In this document: positions 9,351 to 18,872 of the stretch, piece by piece
Layout of the letters: the number at the start of each line of letters is the position of its first letter
Numbering within the stretch: the first letter of the stretch is position 1
Source of the DNA: Methylobacterium gnaphalii
GTDB taxonomy: Bacteria > Pseudomonadota > Alphaproteobacteria > Rhizobiales > Beijerinckiaceae
NCBI RefSeq assembly: GCF_007992215.1
Contig: NZ_BJZV01000019.1
Location: 26,084-90,083 of the forward strand
Direction: 5' to 3'
Length of the DNA stretch: 64,000 nt
The notes under the pieces: generated by a model
What the model saw: only the letters and a program-made list of their open reading frames with translations
Databases searched by the model: none
What the model was told of the DNA's origin: nothing
Translations under genes and position numbers: made by a program

Positions 9351-10556
9351 TCAGCGCCCTCGCATCAGCGTGGGGGCGCCGAGACGGGGCAGCACACCCT
9401 CACGCATCACCGCCCGCCTGAGCGGACCGATCGTGGCCATGGCGAGCAGCCCGAGCCCGCGCAGGGCGTCGACCGGCAGGAGATCCGCCAGCAGGCTACG
9501 ATTGAGCCAGTCGACCGCCGTTCCCCGCAGCCGCGCGTCGACGGCCCGGCCTCGCGCGAAGCCGGCAAGCGCCGCCCGGCTTCCCGGATCGCGCCTCGCC
9601 TCGCGGGCGGCAACGACCGCGTCACGAAGACCGGCAGCGTCGCGCAAGCCGAGATTCAGCCCCTGCGCGCCAATGGGCGGAAAGACGTGAGCAGCCTCGC
9701 CGATCAGCGCGAGGCGTTCGGCGACCGGCGTCGAGACGGACAGCCCGCGCATCGGCACAAGTCCGCGCGGGCCGTCGATCCGCATGGCGCCGAGCATCGC
9801 CTGAGCCTGGCGCTCGACCGATGCGGCGAGGGCCACGTCGTCGAGGGTGGAAAGGCGACGGGCCGGGGCCTCTCCCATCATCCAGACGAGGCTCGAACGA
9901 TGGCCGCCGGGCAGCGGCACCAGCGTGAAGGGTCCCGAGCGCGTGTGAAACTCGGTGGAGACGTCGCGATGGGGACGGTCATGACCGAGGATCGTCGTGA
10001 TCGCCGCCTGCGGGTAGGACCAATCGCGCACCGCCAATCCCGATGCGCCCCTGAGCGGTGAGCGGCCGCCATCCGCCCCGACGATCAGGCGGGCCTCGAC
10101 CCCGTCGCCATCCTGGAGCCTGATCTGCGCACCGTCGGCGTCGCGATGGCTCTCGGTCGCGTCGCTCTCGAAGACGGTGAGGTTCGGCGCCGTGTGCGCG
10201 AGCCTGCGCAGATCGTTCACCAGCCGGGCGCTCTCGACGTTCCAGCCGAAGGCGTCGAGCCCGATCTCGGAGGCGACGAAGCGGGCAGGGGGCGGGCGAA
10301 ACAGGCTGCCGGTGTCGTCGACGAGATGGAGTTCGGCCAAAGGTGCCGCGTGCGGAGCGATCGTCTGCCAGGCTCCGAGTGCATCGAGGAAACGGACAGA
10401 CCCGTCGAGCAGAGCTACGGTCCGGCCGTCGGCGACGGGCGCGTGCCGCCCGACCAGCGCCGTGGCGATGCCCTCGCGCGCCAGCGCCAGTGCAGCGGCG
10501 AGCCCGGCGGCTCCCGCTCCGACCACCGCCACTTCGAAGCGAGTGCTGCTCGACAC
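9351..10556 (-). CDS. UbiH/UbiF/COQ6-family FAD-dependent hydroxylase
   Basis: A flavoprotein monooxygenase of about 401 residues. Visible: the N-terminal FAD motif VAVVGAGAAGLAAALALA, the mid-protein VGADGGRSPLR (GADG motif), and the second FAD motif RLALIGEAAHVFPPIGAQG followed by LNLGLRDAA, the UbiH-family signature. It probably hydroxylates a ring position of the ubiquinone precursor at the membrane; which carbon cannot be read from sequence. I prefer the GTG at 10554-10556 because GAGG lies six bases upstream; the open frame reaches a TTG at 10568. It converges on the patatin gene with 8 bases between. Confidence 0.85.
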   Translation of the reverse strand: MSSSTRFEVAVVGAGAAGLAAALALAREGIATALVGRHAPVADGRTVALLDGSVRFLDALGAWQTIAPHAAPLAELHLVDDTGSLFRPPPARFVASEIGLDAFGWNVESARLVNDLRRLAHTAPNLTVFESDATESHRDADGAQIRLQDGDGVEARLIVGADGGRSPLRGASGLAVRDWSYPQAAITTILGHDRPHRDVSTEFHTRSGPFTLVPLPGGHRSSLVWMMGEAPARRLSTLDDVALAASVERQAQAMLGAMRIDGPRGLVPMRGLSVSTPVAERLALIGEAAHVFPPIGAQGLNLGLRDAAGLRDAVVAAREARRDPGSRAALAGFARGRAVDARLRGTAVDWLNRSLLADLLPVDALRGLGLLAMATIGPLRRAVMREGVLPRLGAPTLMRGR

Positions 10557-10839
10557 CGTGCACCTCAAGGGAACCCGTGGCGCGGCTTTCGCAACGCGCC
10601 TCCCGTCCCTTGCTTACAGAGGCGGCGCGGCGGCCGGGTCAAGACCGCGTCTCGCCCTCCTGCGGTCCCCGCGTGTTTTCCCAAGACCGTGGAGGCCAGC
10701 CGGTCAAAGGCGCGTCACGGCCCGGATCGAGGTCACCGGCCCGATGCCATGGGTCGGATGCAGCTCTCGCATGAAACCAAACCTTTCCACTCGCATTATT
10801 CCTGCTGCGTTCGAATTCTAGGCGGCGCGGGGGCGTCTG

Positions 10840-11028
10840 TTGAACAGTTTCTTTCTGACGAAGACCGAGTTCGACGAGCGCAGCTTCGGATCGACTCTCG
10901 ACCCTCTTTTGCACGGCGTCGCACAGGGGCTCGCCCGTCTGTTTCCACCCATCGAGATCGCCTGCTCGACCGACCGGCAGGAAGTGTCCAGCCTGCATCG
11001 GGCGGAGGATGAACTCACGGATGAGTAG
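10840..11028 (+). CDS. Small hypothetical protein
   Basis: A 62-residue ORF with strongly GC-rich third positions across its length, which argues that it is translated. An in-frame TAG at 10819 limits the possible starts; TTG at 10840 is the best, with a G-rich stretch upstream. The product is neutral to acidic with no signal peptide or known motif. It ends nine bases before the next small gene, so the two are probably co-transcribed. Confidence 0.45.
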   Translation: MNSFFLTKTEFDERSFGSTLDPLLHGVAQGLARLFPPIEIACSTDRQEVSSLHRAEDELTDE

Positions 11029-11037
11029 GGGGCAGAG

Positions 11038-11262
11038 ATGAGAGCCGAGCTGATCGACCAGCACATCGCCGCCATGACGGCGGCGAGCACCAACCTGCTG
11101 CGCCAGATGCAGGATGAGGGCCTCGACTACACGCTCAACGTCCGGCCCACTGATACGGCGACCATGCATGTCAGCGTGCGCGACCTGACCCCCGACATCG
11201 AGAACCGCATTCGCCGCTGCCTGCTCGGCACCGGGATGCAGGTCGCGGTCAGCGAAGCCTGA
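11038..11262 (+). CDS. Small hypothetical protein
   Basis: A 74-residue protein, starting ATG behind a purine-rich stretch (GGGGGCAGAG). It looks like a compact alpha/beta domain: a helix (IDQHIAAMTAASTNLLRQMQ), strands (LDYTLNVRP, ATMHVSVRD), a short helix and a final strand (GMQVAVSEA). No family was recognised. It follows the 62-residue ORF and precedes qor by 65 bases. Confidence 0.55.
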   Translation: MRAELIDQHIAAMTAASTNLLRQMQDEGLDYTLNVRPTDTATMHVSVRDLTPDIENRIRRCLLGTGMQVAVSEA

Positions 11263-11327
11263 CACTGTCGTTTTCGTCGGTTCGGCCCTATCTCCGCTCC
11301 AACCTTCAGTATTGAGGAAGAGCGCAG

Positions 11328-12302
11328 ATGCCCAAGGCGATCCGGGTTCACGAGTATGGCGGCCCCGAGGCGATGTCCTATGAGGACGTGCCGACCGCGG
11401 AGCCGGGTCCTGGCCAGCTCCGCATCCGCCAGACGGCAATCGGGGTCAATTTCATCGACGTCTATTTCCGCAAGGGCGCCTACAAGGCGGCCTCGCTGCC
11501 CTTCACCCTCGGCAAGGAGGGTGCCGGCGAGGTTGCAGCGATCGGCGAGGGCGTCACCGGTTTCCGGGTCGGTGAGCGCGTCGCCTACGCTGGCGCCGTC
11601 GGCACCTACGCCGAGGAGGTGATTGTCGAGGCGGCGGGCACGGTGCACGTGCCGGACGGCGTCAGCGACGAGACCGCCGCTGCGATGATGCTGAAGGGCC
11701 TGACTGCGCAATACCTCCTGCGCCGGACCTATCGGGTCCAGAAGGGCGATACGATCCTGTTCCATGCGGCCGCCGGCGGCGTCGGCCTCATCGCCACGCA
11801 ATGGGCCAAGCATCTCGGCGCCACCGTGATCGGCACCGTCGGCTCGCAGGAGAAGGCGGAGCTCGCGCGCGCGCACGGCTGTGATCATGTGATCCTGTAC
11901 CGCGACGAGGATTTCGCCGCTCGGGTCAAGGAGATCACCAAGGGCGCGGGCGTCCCGGTCGTCTATGACGGTGTCGGCAAGGCAACGTTCCCGGCTTCGC
12001 TCGACTGCCTCAGGCCCTTCGGCATCTTCGCGAGCTTCGGTGCCTCCTCTGGCCCGATCGATGCCTTCGACATCGGCATCCTTGCCCAGAAGGGCTCGCT
12101 CTTCGCGACCCGGCCGACGCTGTTCACACACATCGCCACGCGTGAACTCCTCGACGCCAACGCGGCCGAGCTGTTCGACGTCGTGAAGAGCGGCGCGGTG
12201 AAGATCCCGATCCACTCGCGTGCCCGGCTCGCGGACGCCGCGCAGGTGCATCGCGATCTCGAAGCGCGCAAGACCACGGGCTCCACGGTGATGATCCCGT
12301 GA
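11328..12302 (+). CDS. qor: NADPH:quinone oxidoreductase (zeta-crystallin type)
   Basis: A 324-residue medium-chain reductase without zinc ligands. The GroES-like N-terminal half contains GVNFIDVYFRKGAY, the quinone reductase signature; the Rossmann half has LFHAAAGGVGLIATQWAK (AxxGGVG NADPH loop) and later YDGVGKATF. It reduces quinones with NADPH by one-electron transfer in characterised homologues. AGGAAG lies just upstream of the ATG. It is possibly co-transcribed with pncA 52 bases downstream, although a hairpin-like CCGG repeat separates them. Confidence 0.92.
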   Translation: MPKAIRVHEYGGPEAMSYEDVPTAEPGPGQLRIRQTAIGVNFIDVYFRKGAYKAASLPFTLGKEGAGEVAAIGEGVTGFRVGERVAYAGAVGTYAEEVIVEAAGTVHVPDGVSDETAAAMMLKGLTAQYLLRRTYRVQKGDTILFHAAAGGVGLIATQWAKHLGATVIGTVGSQEKAELARAHGCDHVILYRDEDFAARVKEITKGAGVPVVYDGVGKATFPASLDCLRPFGIFASFGASSGPIDAFDIGILAQKGSLFATRPTLFTHIATRELLDANAAELFDVVKSGAVKIPIHSRARLADAAQVHRDLEARKTTGSTVMIP

Positions 12303-12354
12303 TCCAGGGACCACCGGATACCGGGATCCTGGTGTCCTTGCAGGACCGTTCTCG

Positions 12355-12987
12355 GTGATGAGGTTTTCGAAGGCGGACGTCCTCGTCGTGATGGATGTCC
12401 AGTCCGACTTCCTCCCCGGCGGGGCCTTGGCCGTGCCGGATGGTGACGCGGTCATCGGGCCGATCAACCGGCTGGCCCGCCACGCCCCGCATGTCGTGCT
12501 GACGCAGGACTGGCATCCGGCCGACCATGCCTCCTTCGCCTCGCGCCACCGGGGCAGGGCGCCGTTCGAGACGATTCGGATGTCCTATGGCGAGCAGGTC
12601 CTGTGGCCGGATCACTGCGTCCAGGGCTCTCCAGGGGCCGACCTGGCACCGGGCCTGGAGGTGGCGCGAGCGGACCTGATCCTGCGCAAGGGGACCCACC
12701 CGGGCGTGGACAGCTACTCGGCCTTCCTCGAAGCGGACGGGACGACACGCACGGGACTCGCCGGCTACCTGCGCGAACGCGGCCTGACCCGCCTCGTTCT
12801 CACCGGCCTCGCGACGGATTTCTGCATCCTCTGGACGGCGCTCGACGCCCGCAAGGAGGGCTTCGCAGTCACCGTCGTCGAGGATGCGGTGCGCGGGATC
12901 GACGTCGCCGGTTCGGTCGAGCACGCCTGGGCGGCGATGCGCGAGGCAGGTGTCGAGCGGATCGACAGCCGCTCGATCGAGGCCTGA
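12355..12987 (+). CDS. pncA: Nicotinamidase (PncA)
   Basis: A 210-residue isochorismatase-fold hydrolase that converts nicotinamide to nicotinate for NAD salvage. The catalytic triad is visible: Asp14 in VVMDVQSDF, Lys112 in ILRKGTH, Cys157 in GLATDFCILW; metal ligands are Asp52, His54 and His58 in QDWHPADHASF. The WPDHCVQGSPGA segment is diagnostic. Full family length. A NadQ-like NAD regulator lies far downstream (43-44 kb) and might control it, but no operator was identified. Confidence 0.94.
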   Translation: MMRFSKADVLVVMDVQSDFLPGGALAVPDGDAVIGPINRLARHAPHVVLTQDWHPADHASFASRHRGRAPFETIRMSYGEQVLWPDHCVQGSPGADLAPGLEVARADLILRKGTHPGVDSYSAFLEADGTTRTGLAGYLRERGLTRLVLTGLATDFCILWTALDARKEGFAVTVVEDAVRGIDVAGSVEHAWAAMREAGVERIDSRSIEA

Positions 12988-13026
12988 CAGGATCCTGTCG
13001 TCACAGGATTGCCGGCCGATTACCTG

Positions 13027-13048
13027 CCCGTGATCCAGGGATCACGGG
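13027..13048. repeat. Palindrome between pncA and rimO
   Basis: CCCGTGATCC and GGATCACGGG are separated by two bases. A second palindrome, GACAGGATCCTGTC, overlaps the pncA stop at 12986-12999. They lie between convergent genes and may act as weak terminators. Confidence 0.45.
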
Positions 13049-13057
13049 ACGGGTCCG

Positions 13058-14410
13058 CTACACCGCGATCCCGTGCAGGTCGTAGGCCTCGGCCCGCTCG
13101 ATCTTCACGGTGACGATGTCGCCCGGCCGCAGGGGCCGTCGCGAGGCGACATGAACCGTGCCGTCGATCTCGGGCGCGTCGGCCTTCGAGCGGCCCTTGG
13201 CCACCGTCGGCCCGCTCTCGTCGATGATCACCTGCAGCCGTTTGCCGACCTTGGCTCGCTGCAGCTTGAGCGAGACGCCGTTCTGCGCCTCCATGAAGCG
13301 CCGCTTGCGCTCGGCCTTCACCTCGGGCGGCACCTGCACGCCGACGTCGTTCGCCGTGGCGCCACGCACCGGCTCGTACTCGAAACAGCCGACGCGCTCG
13401 AGCCGCGCTTCCTTGATCCAGTCGACCAGCTCGTCGAACTCCGCTTCGGTCTCGCCGGGAAAACCGACGATGAAGGTCGAGCGGATCGCCAGATCCGGGC
13501 AGATTTCGCGCCAGCGACGGATACGATCGAGCTGCTTCTCCTGGTTGCCCGGCCGGCGCATCCTCTTGAGAACGCTCGGAGATGCATGCTGGAGCGGCAT
13601 GTCGAGATAGGGCAGCACCTTGCCCTCCGCCATCAGCGGAATGACCTCGTCGACATGGGGGTAGGGGTAGACGTAATGGAGCCGGACCCAGGCTCCGAGT
13701 TCACCGAGCTCCTTGCTGAGATCATAGAAGCGGGCGCGCACGTCGCGGTCCTGCCAGCGGCTCGCGGCGTAGCGGGTGTCGATGCCGTAGGCGCTGGTAT
13801 CCTGCGAGACCACCAGCAGCTCCTTGACGCCGGCCTTCACCAGCTTCTCGGCCTCGCGCAGCACGTCGGCCGCCGGTCGGCTGACGAGATCGCCCCGCAA
13901 GCTCGGGATGATGCAGAAGGTGCAGCGGTTGTTGCAACCCTCGGAGATCTTCAAATAGGCGTAGTGCCGCGGCGTCAGCTTCACGCCCTGCGGAGGGATC
14001 AGGTCGAGGAACGGATCATGGGCAGGCGGCACCGCCTCGTGCACGGCCGCGACCACGGATTCGTAGGCCTGAGGGCCGGTGACGGCGAGAAGCTGCGGAT
14101 ACTTTTCGCGGATCTCCTCCGGCTGAGCCCCCATGCAGCCGGTGACGATGACCCGGCCGTTCTCGGCCATGGCCTCGCCGATGGCCGAAAGCGACTCAGC
14201 CTTGGCGGAATCCAGGAAGCCGCAGGTGTTGACGATCACCACGTCCGCCCCGTCGTGGCGGCGCGCCAGTTCGTAGCCCTCGGCCCGCAGATGCGTGAGG
14301 ATCCGCTCGGAATCGACCAGCGCCTTGGGGCAACCGAGCGAGACGAACGAGATCCGCGGCGCGGCCTTCGTCCCGGCATCCGGGGTGACGGATTGGGCAA
14401 TGGCAGTCAT
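13058..14410 (-). CDS. rimO: Ribosomal protein S12 (Asp88) methylthiotransferase RimO
   Basis: A 450-residue radical-SAM methylthiotransferase acting on S12 of the 30S subunit. The N-terminal UPF0004 domain supplies cysteines 27, 63 and 92 ([32 protein letters not shown]); the radical-SAM cluster is Cys159/163/166 in [13 protein letters not shown]; a TRAM domain with GDIVTVKIE closes the protein. The [12 protein letters not shown] motif is typical of RimO, whereas MiaB has a different first motif. Appears monocistronic. Confidence 0.96.
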   Translation of the reverse strand: MTAIAQSVTPDAGTKAAPRISFVSLGCPKALVDSERILTHLRAEGYELARRHDGADVVIVNTCGFLDSAKAESLSAIGEAMAENGRVIVTGCMGAQPEEIREKYPQLLAVTGPQAYESVVAAVHEAVPPAHDPFLDLIPPQGVKLTPRHYAYLKISEGCNNRCTFCIIPSLRGDLVSRPAADVLREAEKLVKAGVKELLVVSQDTSAYGIDTRYAASRWQDRDVRARFYDLSKELGELGAWVRLHYVYPYPHVDEVIPLMAEGKVLPYLDMPLQHASPSVLKRMRRPGNQEKQLDRIRRWREICPDLAIRSTFIVGFPGETEAEFDELVDWIKEARLERVGCFEYEPVRGATANDVGVQVPPEVKAERKRRFMEAQNGVSLKLQRAKVGKRLQVIIDESGPTVAKGRSKADAPEIDGTVHVASRRPLRPGDIVTVKIERAEAYDLHGIAV

Positions 14411-14815
14411 GACGTCTCGAACGGCAAGGCGACGAGAGGCAGCCGGGCGGCCGCGTGAATCTCGGGCGGGAAAGGATGCCGGGGGTATAACCGGCCAGAG
14501 CGCGCGATGCGAGCCTGACGCGGAATGGCGTCTGGCGGTTTGAGTGAACGGACAAAAAGGGTTTTGACGGTGCGGCGCTCAGCCAGCAGCTGGCTTGCGA
14601 GCGCTCGGACGCCCGAACGGCACAATAGACCTCTTTTATTTGAATAGCTTATAGGAGCTTTCTAAGTTTTCTTCTGAAGCTCGGATCAGCCCTCTGTCTC
14701 GTGACTCATGTCGTGGCTGCAGACGAGTCGCATCATCCCGGAATTGACGGGATGCGTGTCGGCGCGGTTGGTGCTTGGAACGTCAACGAGCGCGAGACGC
14801 GAAAACACCTCCTCC
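14411..14815. other. Intergenic region with hairpin and AT-rich tract
   Basis: 405 bases between divergent rimO and pabB. At 14575-14604 a long hairpin is visible: GCGCTC/GAGCGC outside and AGCCAGC/GCTGGCT inside. An AT-rich tract around 14630-14680 probably holds the pab promoter. An in-frame ATG at 14708 would extend PabB by 36 unrelated residues and is not used here. Confidence 0.5.
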
Positions 14816-16216
14816 ATGGTCTGGACCCGCGAGATCCCATCCATCGATCCGATCGTGGCGGCGGCGCGCCTGTCACGCCTGCCCGGGCTCGCCTTTCTCG
14901 ACAGTGCCATGCACCACCACACGCTGGGTCGTGTCTCCGTGCTGGCGGCCGATCCCTTCGCTCGTTTCCGTCTGCGTGAAGGCTACGCCACCCTCGATGG
15001 CAGGCCGCTCAATGGCACACCGTTGGAGGCCCTGCGTGCCTGCCTCGCGCCCTACCAGTTGCCGCCCATGCCGGACCTTCCCGGCTTCCCGGGAGCGGCC
15101 ATCGGCTATTTCGCCTACGATTTCGGCCGTGAACTGGAGCGGGTCGTACCGCCCCCTCGTCGAGCTGGATTGACCGACGACATCGCGCTCAACCTCTACG
15201 ACACACTCCTCGTCATCGACCACGGGCGCGACCGATGCCTGTTGGTGGCCACCGGCTTTCCGGAAACGGAGGCAAAGGCCCGCGAGGCTCGGGCGCAGAG
15301 CCGCCTCGATGCCTTCGCCGATGTGCTCGAGACGCGAGAGCCCGCCCCGTCCGGAGTTCCAGCCACAGCCGCGCTCTCATGGAACTCGAACTTCACGCGG
15401 CAAGCTTATGAAGCCGCTGTCGAAAAGGTTCGTGCTTATATTCGTGCCGGCGACATCTATCAGGCCAATATCGCCCAGCGCTTCAGCGCCGATCTGCCCC
15501 CGGCTTTCGATGGGTTCGGGCTCTATCGGCGGCTGCGCGAGACCAATCCCGCCACCTTCGGTGCCTATCTCGCCTTCGATGACCTCACCGTCGCCTCGAG
15601 CTCACCGGAGCGGTTCATCACGCTGCGCGGCCGGCATGTCGAGACGCGCCCGATCAAGGGAACGGTCCGCCGTGTCGCCGATCCGGACGAGGATACCCGC
15701 CTGGCCCGAGCCCTTCAGCAGAACCCGAAGGAGCGCGCCGAAAACATCATGATCGTCGACCTGCTGCGCAACGATCTCTCGCGCATCTGCGAACCGCGCA
15801 GCGTCCATGTGCCGGTCCTGTGCGGTCTGGAATCCTACGCCTCGGTTCACCATCTCGTCTCGGTGGTCACCGGCACTCTGCGGGAGGGAGCCGACGCTCT
15901 CGACCTCATCGCAAAGACTTTTCCGGGCGGCTCGATCACCGGCGCGCCGAAGCTCAGGGCCATGGACATCATCACCGAGATCGAAGGCGATGCGCGCGAG
16001 CTGTATTGCGGCGCCATCGGTGCCATCGGCTTTGACGGCTCGATGGACACCTCCATCGCCATCCGCACCGTATTCATGGACCGGCACCAGGCCGTGCTCC
16101 AGGCCGGCGGCGGCATCACGCTGTTGTCGGAGCCCGGTCCCGAATACGAGGAGACCCTGACCAAGGCCGCCCGGGTCTTCGCCGCCTTCGAGCCCGACGA
16201 GGTGGCCGCGCCATGA
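14816..16216 (+). CDS. pabB: Aminodeoxychorismate synthase component I (PabB)
   Basis: A 466-residue chorismate-binding enzyme making 4-amino-4-deoxychorismate from chorismate and ammonia, the first step of p-aminobenzoate and folate synthesis. The motif PIKGT with Lys281 distinguishes PabB from anthranilate synthase TrpE, which has Ala there. Other motifs: SSSPERFITLRG, ENIMIVDLLRNDLSRIC, GSITGAPKLRAM. I chose the ATG of MVWTREIPS because the PabB-like sequence starts there; no strong ribosome site is visible. It overlaps pabA by four bases (ATGA), implying translational coupling. Confidence 0.93.
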   Translation: MVWTREIPSIDPIVAAARLSRLPGLAFLDSAMHHHTLGRVSVLAADPFARFRLREGYATLDGRPLNGTPLEALRACLAPYQLPPMPDLPGFPGAAIGYFAYDFGRELERVVPPPRRAGLTDDIALNLYDTLLVIDHGRDRCLLVATGFPETEAKAREARAQSRLDAFADVLETREPAPSGVPATAALSWNSNFTRQAYEAAVEKVRAYIRAGDIYQANIAQRFSADLPPAFDGFGLYRRLRETNPATFGAYLAFDDLTVASSSPERFITLRGRHVETRPIKGTVRRVADPDEDTRLARALQQNPKERAENIMIVDLLRNDLSRICEPRSVHVPVLCGLESYASVHHLVSVVTGTLREGADALDLIAKTFPGGSITGAPKLRAMDIITEIEGDARELYCGAIGAIGFDGSMDTSIAIRTVFMDRHQAVLQAGGGITLLSEPGPEYEETLTKAARVFAAFEPDEVAAP

Positions 16217-16854
16217 TCCTTGTCATCGACAATTACGACTCCTTCGTCTTCAACGTGGTCCGCTACTTCGAGGAACTCGGTGAGACGGTCGAGGTCGCGC
16301 GCAACGATGCGCTCTCGGTGTCCGAGATCCGCGACGCCGTCCCCGACGCCGTCGTGATCTCGCCCGGTCCCTGCACGCCTGCCGAAGCAGGCGTTAGCCT
16401 GCCGGCGATCCGTGAGCTGTCGGGCGCCGTGCCGATCCTCGGCGTCTGCCTGGGCCATCAGGCCATCGGCGCTGCTTTCGGGGGACGCGTCGAGCGCGCG
16501 ATCCGCCCGCTCCACGGCCATGCGACGCCGATCCACCACGACGGAACCGGGCTGTTCTCGGGCCTGTCCGACCCGATGGCGGTGGCACGGTATCACTCGC
16601 TGATCGTCGCGCCGGAATCCGGCATGGAGCATCAGCTCGCGATCGACGCCCTTTCCGCCGAGGGCGAGATCATGGCCCTCTCGCACCGTCGGCATCCGAC
16701 CTGGGGCATCCAGTTCCATCCGGAATCGGTGCTCACCGAGGGCGGCCACGCGATCTTCTCCAATTTCCTCCGGCTCGCCCGCGCCTGGCGGGAGGGCAGG
16801 GGCCGGATGCCGGAGCGCGTGTCGCGGCCCCTGGATACCCATGCTCTGGTATGA
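16213..16854 (+). CDS. pabA: Aminodeoxychorismate synthase glutaminase (PabA/TrpG type)
   Basis: A 213-residue class I glutamine amidotransferase that feeds ammonia to PabB. It begins ILVIDNYDSFVFN; nucleophile Cys79 lies in GVCLGHQAIG, and the His/Glu of the triad in IQFHPESVL. TrpG and PabA are not separable by motif, but the position between pabB and pabC with overlaps on both sides supports PabA. It may also serve TrpE, as in other bacteria with one shared subunit. Confidence 0.92.
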   Translation: MILVIDNYDSFVFNVVRYFEELGETVEVARNDALSVSEIRDAVPDAVVISPGPCTPAEAGVSLPAIRELSGAVPILGVCLGHQAIGAAFGGRVERAIRPLHGHATPIHHDGTGLFSGLSDPMAVARYHSLIVAPESGMEHQLAIDALSAEGEIMALSHRRHPTWGIQFHPESVLTEGGHAIFSNFLRLARAWREGRGRMPERVSRPLDTHALV

Positions 16855-17668
16855 CGGCCGGATCGTCGAGGGGCCCGTCCCCTTCGACCTCGCCGATCGT
16901 GGCCTGCTGCTCGGCGACGGGATGTTCGACACCGCGCTCGCTCTCGACGGCCGGATCGTGTTCGAGGCGGCCCATGTCGCCCGCCTCGTCGCAGCCGCCG
17001 AAACGCTCGGCTTCTTGGTCGACGCGCGCGTCATCATTGAGGCCATGCGCGCGGTTGCCGGTGCGGCGCCACGCGCGGCGGTTCGGACCACCGTCACGCG
17101 CGGAGCCGGTCCGCGCGGAATCGCGCCGCCTGCCGAACCGCGCCCCCTCGTCTTTGCCAGCGCGGCCGCAGCGAATCCCGGCTTCGCCTATGCGAGTCTG
17201 CGTCTCCAGGTCTCGACGATCGCGCGCAATGAGACCTCACCGGCCTCTCGCACCAAGACTCTCGGCTACCTCGACGCGGTGCTGGCCGCCCACGCTGCCC
17301 GGGCCGAAGGCTTTGACGAGGCCTTGTTTCTCAACACGCGGGGGCGCGTGGCCTGCGCGGGAACGGGCAACGTTTTCGCCGTGATTGATCGGCAACTCGT
17401 CACGCCACCCGTCGAGGAGGGCGTTCTGGCGGGAATCGTACGCGCGCTGCTTCTGGAGCAGGCTCCGAGCCTCGGCCTACCCGTTCAGGAGAGGGCGCTG
17501 AGCCTCGATGAGCTTCGGCAAGCCCAAGCCGTGTTCGTGACCAACTCCTTGCGCCTGCTCAGTCCGGTTGCGGCGATCGGTGACCGGTCATGGCCTGATG
17601 ACGAGGATGTCACGACAGCCCGCTGCCGCGAGCTGATCGCGCGTGCCGTCGCTGCCGCTCAGGCTTGA
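16841..17668 (+). CDS. pabC: 4-amino-4-deoxychorismate lyase (PabC), class IV aminotransferase fold
   Basis: A 275-residue PLP enzyme. YDGRIVEG opens the family fold, LLLGDGMFDTALALDG follows, the Schiff-base lysine sits in SRTKTLGYLDAVLA, and the cofactor loop ends VFVTNSLRLLSPV. It would release pyruvate and p-aminobenzoate from aminodeoxychorismate. It overlaps pabA by 14 bases. A class IV branched-chain or D-amino-acid aminotransferase could look similar, but the operon decides for PabC. Confidence 0.88.
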   Translation: MLWYDGRIVEGPVPFDLADRGLLLGDGMFDTALALDGRIVFEAAHVARLVAAAETLGFLVDARVIIEAMRAVAGAAPRAAVRTTVTRGAGPRGIAPPAEPRPLVFASAAAANPGFAYASLRLQVSTIARNETSPASRTKTLGYLDAVLAAHAARAEGFDEALFLNTRGRVACAGTGNVFAVIDRQLVTPPVEEGVLAGIVRALLLEQAPSLGLPVQERALSLDELRQAQAVFVTNSLRLLSPVAAIGDRSWPDDEDVTTARCRELIARAVAAAQA

Positions 17669-17864
17669 GGTTTCGAAGAGCTAAGGACGGATGAACCACG
17701 GGTGCGAACCCGCGACACGTGCCCAGATGCGCTGGGCGATGATCACGGCCTGAGCCGCCAGGCCGAACCGGGTGCTGAAGCCGCATCTCGTGATGGCGGC
17801 GACGGGTCTGTGTGAGACCGTGGGCGCCATCGCCCTGGCGAGCCCGATCACAGGTTCAGCCGAT

Positions 17865-17894
17865 CCTCTGATCCCTTGATGCAAGGATCAGGGG
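17865..17894. terminator. Hairpin between convergent pabC and mazG
   Basis: The left arm CCTCTGATCCCTTG and right arm CAAGGATCAGGGG form a 13-bp stem with a bulge, a one-base mismatch/wobble and a three-base loop. It lies between the ends of two convergent genes. Confidence 0.55.
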
Positions 17895-17934
17895 ACAAGG
17901 TCGCTGCCAGCGTGATTCGCCGAGCCTGGAGCCG

Positions 17935-18765
17935 TCAGGGTTCCTTCCGTTTAACAGCCTGCCAGGCCGCTTCCATAACGGGGAGGGCGCTCGATGACAG
18001 CGAGTGGCCCTGCCCTGCGAGATGCTCCGCCATCGCCTCGAACCGGCGCTCGAACTTGCGGGTGCCTCGCCGGAGCGCCTCCTCCGGGTCGACGCCGGCA
18101 TGCCGGGCCAAGTTCGCCACCGAGAACAGAAGATCGCCAATCTCCTCGGCGACGGCCTCCGGGTCGCCCTGCCCCAGGCTCTCCTCGACCTCGTCAGCCT
18201 CTTCCCGAACCTTGGCGATCACGTCCCTCGCATCCGGCCAATCGAATCCGTAGCTGGCGGCCTTTCGCGAGATTTTTTCCGCGCGGGTGAGAGCCGGCAG
18301 CACCAGCGGGACCCCATGGAGGGGTGACTCGCGTCTCGGGATGCTATTCCGCCGCACCTTCCCGGCGCGTTCCTCAGCTTTGATGCGCTGCCAAGCCAGA
18401 TCCACCGCATGCGCGTCATAGACCCGCTTGTCGGCCGGTACTGGGTTGCCCTCGGTGTCGAAGATGTGCGGGTGCCGGCGGATGAGCTTGGCAACGATGC
18501 TCTCGACAACGTCCGCGAACGCGAATTTTCCGGCTTCCTCCGCCATCCGAGCCTGAAAGACCACCTGCAGCAGCAGGTCCCCGAGCTCGTCGCGCAGGTC
18601 GTCGTCATCCGCCCGATCGACCGCATCCGCGACCTCGTAGGCCTCCTCGATCGTGAAGGGCACGATGCTGGCTGGAGTCTGTGCGACATCCCAAGGACAG
18701 CCCCGAATCGGATCACGCAGCGTCGCCATCAGCGAGAGCAGGCTGTCGATGGATGCGTTGGGCAT
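17935..18765 (-). CDS. mazG: Nucleoside triphosphate pyrophosphohydrolase MazG
   Basis: A 276-residue two-domain MazG that hydrolyses (d)NTPs to monophosphates, removing aberrant nucleotides. The first domain carries the metal motif (EEAYEVADAVD, LRDELGDLLLQVVF) after the typical RDPIRGCPWDVAQT segment; the second repeats it (REEADEVEESLG, EEIGDLLFSVANLARH). Full-length as in E. coli. Its upstream side faces the replication module, with only about 75 bases separating its start from the putative origin. Confidence 0.93.
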   Translation of the reverse strand: MPNASIDSLLSLMATLRDPIRGCPWDVAQTPASIVPFTIEEAYEVADAVDRADDDDLRDELGDLLLQVVFQARMAEEAGKFAFADVVESIVAKLIRRHPHIFDTEGNPVPADKRVYDAHAVDLAWQRIKAEERAGKVRRNSIPRRESPLHGVPLVLPALTRAEKISRKAASYGFDWPDARDVIAKVREEADEVEESLGQGDPEAVAEEIGDLLFSVANLARHAGVDPEEALRRGTRKFERRFEAMAEHLAGQGHSLSSSALPVMEAAWQAVKRKEP

Positions 18766-18863
18766 GGGTGGTCGTACCGCTTTCGTTCCAGAAGGTATCT
18801 CTTCGGCTCTCGCGCCTGTTCAGACGCTTATGCCTTGAGGCGTGGGATAACTGCCCCTGGATC

Positions 18864-18872
18864 TGTGGATAA
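18864..18872 (-). promoter_or_regulatory. DnaA box
   Basis: The minus strand reads TTATCCACA, the exact high-affinity DnaA consensus. It lies at the edge of the AT-rich part of the candidate origin, about 170 bases before the first iteron. Confidence 0.75.

Noticed and set aside
13073..14458. 461-codon open frame on the plus strand opposite rimO
   Set aside because: Exact antisense shadow of a high-GC coding gene; the product is Arg/Leu/Gly-rich without motifs, whereas the minus-strand RimO has all catalytic cysteines.
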